Source of the DNA: JBBQSN01 sp038213835
GTDB taxonomy: Bacteria > Actinomycetota > Actinomycetes > Actinomycetales > CAWJMD01
Length of the DNA stretch: 9,938 nt
Direction: 5' to 3'
Assembly: GCA_038213835.1 (NCBI GenBank)
Contig: JBBQSN010000130.1
Span: 1-9,938 of the forward strand
Shown: positions 5,780 through 9,938 of the stretch, piece after piece
Position numbering within the stretch: position 1 is the stretch's first letter
Layout: every line of letters starts with the position of its first letter
Notes under the pieces: generated by a model
The model's database searches: none
What the model saw: only the letters and a program-made list of their open reading frames with translations
What the model was told of the DNA's origin: nothing
Made by a program: the position numbers and the translations under genes

Positions 5780-6795
5780 GCAACCGCCTCCTGCGACACG
5801 CGACGGGACTGCTTGTGCGCGTAAGCGTCTGCTGCCTCGCGCACCCAGGCACCCTCCTCGTGCGCGCTGCGGCGGTGCTCGAGCCGCTGCTCGTTGCACG
5901 GGCCGCGGCCCTTGAGCACGGCGTAGAACTCGTCCCAGTCGATCGGGCCCGGCACCCAGTGCTCGGTGCCCGCGTCCCAGCGCAGGTCGGGGTCGGGCAG
6001 GGTCAGGCCGAGCACCTGCGCCTGCGGGACGGTCATGTCGATGAACCGCTGCCGCAGCTCGTCGTTGCCGAACCGCTTGATGCCCCAGGCCATCGACTGC
6101 GCCGAGTTGGGTGAGGAGTCGTCGGGCGGGCCGAACATCATCAGGGACGGCCACCACCAGCGGTCGACGGCGTCCTGCGCCATGTCCTTCTGGGCGGGGG
6201 TGCCCTGCGAGAGCGTGTGCAGGATCTCGAAGCCCTGCCGCTGGTGGAACGACTCCTCCTTGCAGATCCGCACCATCGCGCGGGCGTACGGACCGTACGA
6301 GCAGCGGCAGATCGGCACCTGGTTGACGATCGCCGCGCCGTCGACCAGCCAGCCGATCGCCCCCATGTCGGCCCAGGTCGGGGTCGGGTAGTTGAAGATC
6401 GAGGAGTAGCGCTGCCTGCCGGCGTTCAGCAGGTCGAGCAGCTCGGCGCGCTCGGTGCCCAGGGTCTCGGCAGCCGAGTAGAGGTACAGCCCGTGACCCG
6501 CCTCGTCCTGCACCTTGGCCATCAGGATCGCCTTGCGCCGCAGCGACGGCGCACGCGTGATCCAGTTGCCCTCGGGCTGCATGCCGATGATCTCGGAGTG
6601 GGCGTGCTGGGCGATCTGGCGCACCAGGGTCTTGCGGTACCCCTCGGGCATCCAGTCGCGCGGCTCGACCATCTGCCCTGCGGCCACGATGGCGTCGAAG
6701 CCCGCCTGCTCAGGGCTCACCTCGTTCTCGGGCACCGGCTGCGGGCCCGTAGTCACCGGTCGCGTCGGGTCCACGCCGAAGTCGTTGCCGTCCAC
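5776..6795 (-). CDS. paaA: Phenylacetyl-CoA epoxidase, diiron oxygenase subunit PaaA
   Basis: This 339-residue catalytic subunit forms the 1,2-epoxide of phenylacetyl-CoA with O2. The expected carboxylate-bridged diiron ligands are visible: E68 (HSEIIG), E98 and H101 (VQDEAGHG), D152 (LVDGAA), E181 and H184 (CKEESFH). Their spacings (30, 3, 51, 29, 3) match those I recall for E. coli PaaA. Other family text includes RYSSIFNYPTPTWADMGAIG, DRWWWPSLMMFGPPDDSSPNS and KGRGPCNEQRL. The start is GTG 6795, preceded by AGGAGG at 6801-6806 with a 5-base gap. The open frame runs further upstream but only through the operator and the end of the regulator gene. The gene is first in paaABCDE, 77 bases after the regulator. 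Confidence 0.97.
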   Translation of the reverse strand: MDGNDFGVDPTRPVTTGPQPVPENEVSPEQAGFDAIVAAGQMVEPRDWMPEGYRKTLVRQIAQHAHSEIIGMQPEGNWITRAPSLRRKAILMAKVQDEAGHGLYLYSAAETLGTERAELLDLLNAGRQRYSSIFNYPTPTWADMGAIGWLVDGAAIVNQVPICRCSYGPYARAMVRICKEESFHQRQGFEILHTLSQGTPAQKDMAQDAVDRWWWPSLMMFGPPDDSSPNSAQSMAWGIKRFGNDELRQRFIDMTVPQAQVLGLTLPDPDLRWDAGTEHWVPGPIDWDEFYAVLKGRGPCNEQRLEHRRSAHEEGAWVREAADAYAHKQSRRVSQEAVA

Positions 6796-6800
6796 GCTGG

Positions 6801-6806
6801 CCTCCT
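6801..6806 (-). promoter_or_regulatory. paaA ribosome binding site (AGGAGG) deciding a GTG start
   Basis: AGGAGG lies 5 bases before GTG 6795. It decides the start because the frame stays open upstream and the first in-frame ATG is internal to the family core. The same AGGAGG-N5-GTG layout recurs at the HhH gene, with a close variant at paaK. Confidence 0.75.
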
Positions 6807-6832
6807 GGTCCCCCGCCACCGCGAGAGTTTCT

Positions 6833-6844
6833 GAACGATCGTTC
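6833..6844. promoter_or_regulatory. Probable PaaR (TetR) operator, 12-bp perfect palindrome
   Basis: GAACGATCGTTC is a perfect palindrome in a short AT-richer island between the regulator and paaA, 37 bases before the paaA start. From memory, the Thermus PaaR site is CNAACGNNCGTTNG; the sequence here matches all but one end position. It covers the expected transcription start of the paa promoter, so binding should block initiation. No second copy was found near paaK or the HhH gene. Confidence 0.78.
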
Positions 6845-6848
6845 GTAA

Positions 6849-6876
6849 ATTCTACCGCGTGGGGAGCCACGGTCAA
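6849..6876 (-). promoter_or_regulatory. Sigma70-like promoter of paaABCDE
   Basis: On the minus strand TTGACC (6876-6871) is followed after 16 bases by TAGAAT (6854-6849). Each hexamer differs by one base from the TTGACA/TATAAT consensus, rare for DNA of this composition. Transcription should begin near 6842, within the palindrome. The -35 contains the TGA stop of the upstream TetR gene, so the paa operon can be expressed independently of that gene. Confidence 0.72.
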
Positions 6877-7487
6877 GCGGACCGGCCCTCCCCGCGCAGT
6901 CCCTCGAAGGTGAGCCGCACGACGTCGTCGGCCAGGCCGGACGCCGACAGGGCACCGGGGCGCTCCGGCCGGTACCACTCGACCAACGAGTTCACGGTGC
7001 CGAACAGCAGCCGGGCGAGGGTGGACGGGTCGACGTCCGCGCGGACGTCTCCCTCTGCGGCTGCCCGCGCCACCAGGCCCGCCACCACCCGGTCGAACTC
7101 GCGCCGTCGGCCCAGCGCCCACCGCTCGGTCTCGGTGTTGCCCCTGACGCGCAGCAGCAGGGTCACGTAGGGCAATCGCTCGACCAGCACCTCGACCTCT
7201 CGTCGCACCACGTGCTCGAGCCGCTCGATCGCCCTGCCCTGCAGCGACTCCGGCTCGTCGAGCACACCGAACAGGGGCTCCAGGGCCCGGTCGAGCACGA
7301 GCCGCAGCAGGTGCTCCTTGCTCTCGGCGTGGGTGTAGAGCGAAGACTTCGACATCCCCGACGCTGCGGCCAGGTCAGCCAGCGACGTGCCGTCGTAGCC
7401 CCGCTCGGTGAACACCCGCGCCGCGACGTCGAGCAGCTCGTTGGTGTCGTACCGTCGCGGCCGGCCGACTGTCGTGCGCTCACCCAC
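6873..7487 (-). CDS. paaR: TetR-family transcriptional regulator, probable PaaR
   Basis: This 204-residue TetR repressor has its helix-turn-helix at about residues 15-60 (ELLDVAARVFTERGYDG, SLADLAAASGMSKSSLYTHA, SKEHLL). The remaining helices form the ligand domain, with LARLLFGTVNSLVEWYRP near 156-173 typical of the family C-terminus. Its position directly before paaA and the palindrome at the paaA promoter point to control of phenylacetate degradation. In studied PaaR proteins the inducer is phenylacetyl-CoA. The start is GTG 7487, 2 bases after the TGA of the DUF2891 gene, with GAGG adjoining, so its translation may be coupled to that gene. The symbol is inferred from context; no ligand residue can be verified by eye. 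Confidence 0.85.
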   Translation of the reverse strand: MGERTTVGRPRRYDTNELLDVAARVFTERGYDGTSLADLAAASGMSKSSLYTHAESKEHLLRLVLDRALEPLFGVLDEPESLQGRAIERLEHVVRREVEVLVERLPYVTLLLRVRGNTETERWALGRRREFDRVVAGLVARAAAEGDVRADVDPSTLARLLFGTVNSLVEWYRPERPGALSASGLADDVVRLTFEGLRGEGRSA

Positions 7488-7489
7488 CC

Positions 7490-8482
7490 TCAGACCCCCA
7501 GCTCGCCCAGCAGCGCGAAAGAGACCAGCCAGTGCGTCGCCATGAAGTCCTCGCCGCTGACCGCCGGGACGGCGGAGGCGACCAGGTCGTCGGCGGCGGC
7601 CAGGGCTGGCTCCTCGTGCTCGCCGAGGTAGGGGGCCAGGGCGCGCAGCTGCCAGCCGCGGGAGAGCGCGAGGCCGACCAGGTGGCCCATCCGGCCGTCG
7701 GTGGGGTCGCGGACCACGGGGACCTCCAGCAGCCGGCCACCCTCCTCACCGAGCGTCGGGACGAACCCGGCGAGCCAGCGGCCCAGCTCCTCGGGCGGCA
7801 GGACCCGTCGCATCAGGTCGGCCTCGGTGAGCGTCGGCGAGAGAAAGTCCTCGCCGCTGGGCTCGAACCGGACGTCGGCGCCGCGGTCGTCGCCGAACCA
7901 GGCGATCGATCGCTCGCGCACCGCGGCGACGACGTCCTCGCGCCCGAGGACGGTGAACGCGACCAGGAGCAGCGACAGCGCGAAGGCGGTGTTCGAGTGC
8001 ACCCCGTGCCGCACCGGGTGGCTGAGCTTCTGCGTCCAGTCCAGCACCAGGTCGGCGACGGCGTCGGCGAGGGGCTCCGTCGCCTCGGACCACGCCCCGG
8101 CCCCGGGGTGCACCGACCCGGACGCGGCGGCAGCCAGCATCGCCACCCAGGCCCACCCGTAGGGGCGCTCGAACGAGGGGTGAGCACGCAGGTAGTCGGC
8201 CTCGACGGCACAGGGGCCGGGGGCGAGCCGGGTGTCGAGCTCGTCGGCGAGCTCGGCGGCGACGTCACCGGCCACGCCCCGCTCGAGCAGCTGGACGGCT
8301 GACCACTGCATGTGGGCGGAGGAGTGCCAGTCGAAGCTGCCGTGGAACGCCGGGTGCAGCACCTCGGGCGCGGCCCCGACATCGGCCGGGCCGGTCGAGA
8401 CGTGCTGGGCGGCGTAGGGGTACGCCGTCCGCAGCACCTGCAGCACGGTGGCGGCCCACGTGGGGCCCAGGTCGCTCAGCAC
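7490..8482 (-). CDS. DUF2891 domain-containing protein
   Basis: This 330-residue protein matches the DUF2891 pattern throughout: HPAFHGSFDWHSSAHMQWSA near the N-terminus, SFERPYGWAWVAMLA, KLSHPVRHGVHSNTAFALSL, FEPSGEDFLSPTLTEADLMRRVLPP, then LSRGWQLRALAPYL and a C-terminal GEDFMATHWLVSFALL. Conserved His, Asp, Trp and Glu residues in these blocks suggest an alpha/alpha-barrel enzyme fold, but no activity is established for the family. No signal peptide is seen. I place the start at GTG 8482 (LSDLGPTW follows) from typical family length; the frame is open far upstream without family likeness. It lies immediately upstream of the TetR gene on the same strand, two bases apart, so the two are almost certainly co-transcribed. 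Possible leaderless expression: GATACT lies 6 bases before the start. Confidence 0.87.
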   Translation of the reverse strand: MLSDLGPTWAATVLQVLRTAYPYAAQHVSTGPADVGAAPEVLHPAFHGSFDWHSSAHMQWSAVQLLERGVAGDVAAELADELDTRLAPGPCAVEADYLRAHPSFERPYGWAWVAMLAAAASGSVHPGAGAWSEATEPLADAVADLVLDWTQKLSHPVRHGVHSNTAFALSLLLVAFTVLGREDVVAAVRERSIAWFGDDRGADVRFEPSGEDFLSPTLTEADLMRRVLPPEELGRWLAGFVPTLGEEGGRLLEVPVVRDPTDGRMGHLVGLALSRGWQLRALAPYLGEHEEPALAAADDLVASAVPAVSGEDFMATHWLVSFALLGELGV

Positions 8483-8540
8483 CCTCGCAGTATCCCGCCG
8501 GCACGGCCGCGGCGGGAGCGACCGATGAGAACCGGGCGGG

Positions 8541-8559
8541 TCGGGGGTCCTACCCCCGA
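8541..8559. repeat. 8-bp inverted repeat in the DUF2891/HhH divergent region
   Basis: TCGGGGGT and ACCCCCGA are perfect reverse complements separated by CCT. The element lies in the 114-base gap between the divergent starts at 8482 and 8597. It could be a regulator site or a hairpin in the HhH-paaK leader. A less perfect pair, CCCGCC/GGCGGG (8494-8499 and 8511-8516), lies beside it. No T-tract follows either. Confidence 0.5.
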
Positions 8560-8596
8560 GACCGAGACGGGCGGGGACCAGGACGAGGAGGCCGAC

Positions 8597-8848
8597 GTGG
8601 ACAGCAGGGACGACGACCGGCCCGGACGCAGCCGGGCGACGGGCCTGCCGCGGCTGCCGGTCGCCGCGCGCCGCGCCCTGCACGCGGACGGGCTGACCAC
8701 CCTGGATGACGTCGTGGAGGCGGGCTGGCTGCACGTGGCCTCGTTGCCGGGCGTCGACGCCACCACGATGGACCGGCTGGACGCCGCGATCACTGCCGTG
8801 GGGCGGGCCGGCACCCCTGACCGGAGGATGCTCGCCGCGACGGCCTGA
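8597..8848 (+). CDS. Small helix-hairpin-helix-like protein
   Basis: This 83-residue protein has a charged N-terminal tail (DSRDDDRPGRSRA) followed by one compact domain: LPRLPVAARRALHADGLTTL, DDVVEAGWLHVASLPGVDA, TTMDRLDAAITAVG. The 'GLTTLDDVV...LPGVDATTMDRLDAAI' order resembles the helix-hairpin-helix/RpoA-C-terminal fold used to contact DNA. The usual 'GVGPKAL' hairpin appears here as PGVDATTM. The start is GTG 8597, with AGGAGG at 8586-8591 five bases upstream. An in-frame ATG at 8525 would add 24 residues and run through the 8-bp inverted repeat, and is less likely. It precedes paaK by 41 bases on the same strand, probably in one transcript. Its role is not known to me. Confidence 0.75.
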   Translation: MDSRDDDRPGRSRATGLPRLPVAARRALHADGLTTLDDVVEAGWLHVASLPGVDATTMDRLDAAITAVGRAGTPDRRMLAATA

Positions 8849-8889
8849 GCGGGGGCAGGATGGCGGGAACCCCGACGGCGGAGGTGCCC

Positions 8890-9938
8890 GTGCTCGACCT
8901 GTCCCCACGCCCCGGCGACCTCGAGCCGATCGAAACCGCCTCGCGTGATGAGATCACCGCGCTCCAGCTGGAACGGCTGCGGTGGTCGGTGCGGCACGCG
9001 TACGACAACGTCCCGCACTACCGGCGATCGTTCGAGGCGGCCGGCGCGCACCCGGACGACGTGCGGTCCCTGGAGGACCTCGTGCGGTTCCCGTTCACCA
9101 CCAAGCAGGACCTGCGCGACAACTACCCGTTCGGCATGTTCGCCGTCCCGCGCCAGCAGGTCTCGCGCGTGCACGCCTCGTCCGGCACGACCGGCAAGGC
9201 CACGGTCGTCGGGTACACGGCCGACGACGTCCGCACCTGGGCGCACGTGATGTCCCGGTCCTTGCGGGCCTCGGGGGTGCGCGCCGGCGACGTCGTGCAC
9301 GTCGCGTACGGGTACGGCCTGTTCACCGGCGGGCTCGGCGCGCACTACGGGGCCGAGGCCCTCGGGTGCACCGTGGTCCCGGTCTCCGGCGGCATGACCG
9401 AGCGTCAGGTCACGCTGATCCAGGACTTCGGTGCCGACGCCATCATGGTGACGCCCTCGTACATGCTCGCGATCGTCGACGAGATGGTGAAGCAGGGCGT
9501 CGACCCCACGTCCACGACGCTCAAGGTCGGTGTCTTCGGGGCGGAGCCGTGGACGGAGGAGATGCGGGGCGAGATCGAGCGCCGCCTCGACATGCACGCG
9601 GTGGACGTCTACGGGTTGTCCGAGGTGATGGGGCCGGGCGTCGCGAACGAGTGCGTCGAGACCAAGGACGGCCTGCACGTGTGGGAGGACCACTTCTACC
9701 CCGAGGTGATCGACCCGATCACCGAGGAGGCACTCCCCGACGGCGAGCCGGGCGAGCTGGTCCTCACCTCGCTCACCAAGCAGGCCATGCCCGTCATCCG
9801 CTACCGGACGAGCGATCTCACTCGGCTGCTCCCCGGCACGGCCCGGTCGATGCGGCGGATGGACAGGATCACGGGCCGCACCGACGACATGATGATCGTG
9901 CGCGGCGTGAACGTCTTCCCCACCCAGGTCGAGGAGAT
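8890..9938 (+). CDS. paaK: Phenylacetate-CoA ligase PaaK (runs off right edge)
   Basis: The first 349 residues of the AMP-forming ligase that makes phenylacetyl-CoA, the substrate of the epoxidase encoded leftward, are present. The family N-terminus LEPIETASRDEITALQLERL is followed by AYDNVPHYR. The adenylate-forming signature SSGTTGK lies at 97-103, AYGYGLFTGGLG near 139-150, VYGLSEVMGPGVA at 240-252, and RYRTSDLT at 304-311. The partial C-terminal domain begins RITGRTDDMMIVRGVNVFPTQ. About 80-90 residues are missing beyond the edge. I choose GTG 8890, which has GGAGG five bases upstream and gives a start MLDLSP like relatives. ATG 8860, in frame, would add ten residues. Confidence 0.96.
   Translation, partial: MLDLSPRPGDLEPIETASRDEITALQLERLRWSVRHAYDNVPHYRRSFEAAGAHPDDVRSLEDLVRFPFTTKQDLRDNYPFGMFAVPRQQVSRVHASSGTTGKATVVGYTADDVRTWAHVMSRSLRASGVRAGDVVHVAYGYGLFTGGLGAHYGAEALGCTVVPVSGGMTERQVTLIQDFGADAIMVTPSYMLAIVDEMVKQGVDPTSTTLKVGVFGAEPWTEEMRGEIERRLDMHAVDVYGLSEVMGPGVANECVETKDGLHVWEDHFYPEVIDPITEEALPDGEPGELVLTSLTKQAMPVIRYRTSDLTRLLPGTARSMRRMDRITGRTDDMMIVRGVNVFPTQVEE

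Noticed and set aside
8525..8596. ATG 8525 as start of the HhH protein
   Set aside because: There is no good ribosome site before it, it would translate through the perfect inverted repeat, and AGGAGG-N5-GTG at 8597 is a far better start.
9023..9033. GCGATCGTTCG, similar to half of the PaaR palindrome
   Set aside because: It lies inside the paaK coding region, lacks the second half-site, and encodes a normal family segment.
1..9938. CRISPR array, tRNA, rRNA, insertion sequence or prophage genes
   Set aside because: No regularly spaced repeats, cloverleaf arms, transposase motifs or terminal inverted repeats were seen on either strand by reading.

Overview
The window is very G+C-rich, with third codon positions almost always G or C, mostly GTG starts, and gene families typical of actinobacteria: a DUF222/HNH-type protein start, an ECF42 sigma factor with a DGPF partner, and a paa cluster under a TetR regulator. 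It is best read as chromosomal DNA of a high-GC Actinomycetota. I cannot name a genus.

Layout. (1) Positions 1-1169 look like a decayed boundary. The first 45 codons of a probable DUF222/HNH endonuclease-family gene run off the left edge on the minus strand. A spacer carrying a Streptomyces-type DnaA box follows, then a HAD hydrolase pseudogene on the plus strand that has lost its middle and its reading frame. (2) Positions 1170-2940 are a self-contained signalling unit on the minus strand: a candidate ECF42-type promoter, a 25-codon upstream ORF, a DGPF/YCII protein, and an ECF42 sigma factor with a C-terminal helical-repeat domain. (3) Positions 3014-6795 are paaABCDE on the minus strand, the complete phenylacetyl-CoA epoxidase. 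All four gene junctions are the same 4-base GTGA overlap. (4) Positions 6796-6876 hold the paa control region: a sigma70-like promoter whose -35 covers the stop codon of the upstream regulator, and a 12-bp perfect palindrome over the expected transcription start. (5) Positions 6873-8482 hold a TetR regulator (probable PaaR) and, just upstream on the same strand, a DUF2891 protein. (6) From 8483 rightward the strand switches: a small helix-hairpin-helix-like protein, then paaK (phenylacetate-CoA ligase), which runs off the right edge.

How it works together. PaaK activates phenylacetate to phenylacetyl-CoA. PaaA (diiron oxygenase subunit), PaaC (structural partner), PaaB (bridging subunit), PaaE (flavin/2Fe-2S reductase) and PaaD (Fe-S maturation factor) then form the ring 1,2-epoxide. 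The later genes of the pathway (paaG, paaZ, paaF, paaH, paaJ) are not in this window. By analogy with known PaaR proteins, the TetR repressor should release the palindrome when phenylacetyl-CoA accumulates. The ECF42 unit is probably independent of phenylacetate metabolism and merely adjacent.

I did not find a wholly new system. The points most worth a second look are the coupled upstream ORF and matching promoter of the ECF42 unit, the uniform GTGA chain in paaABCDE, the paa promoter built into the end of the repressor gene, and two poorly understood genes (DUF2891, HhH) attached to the pathway.
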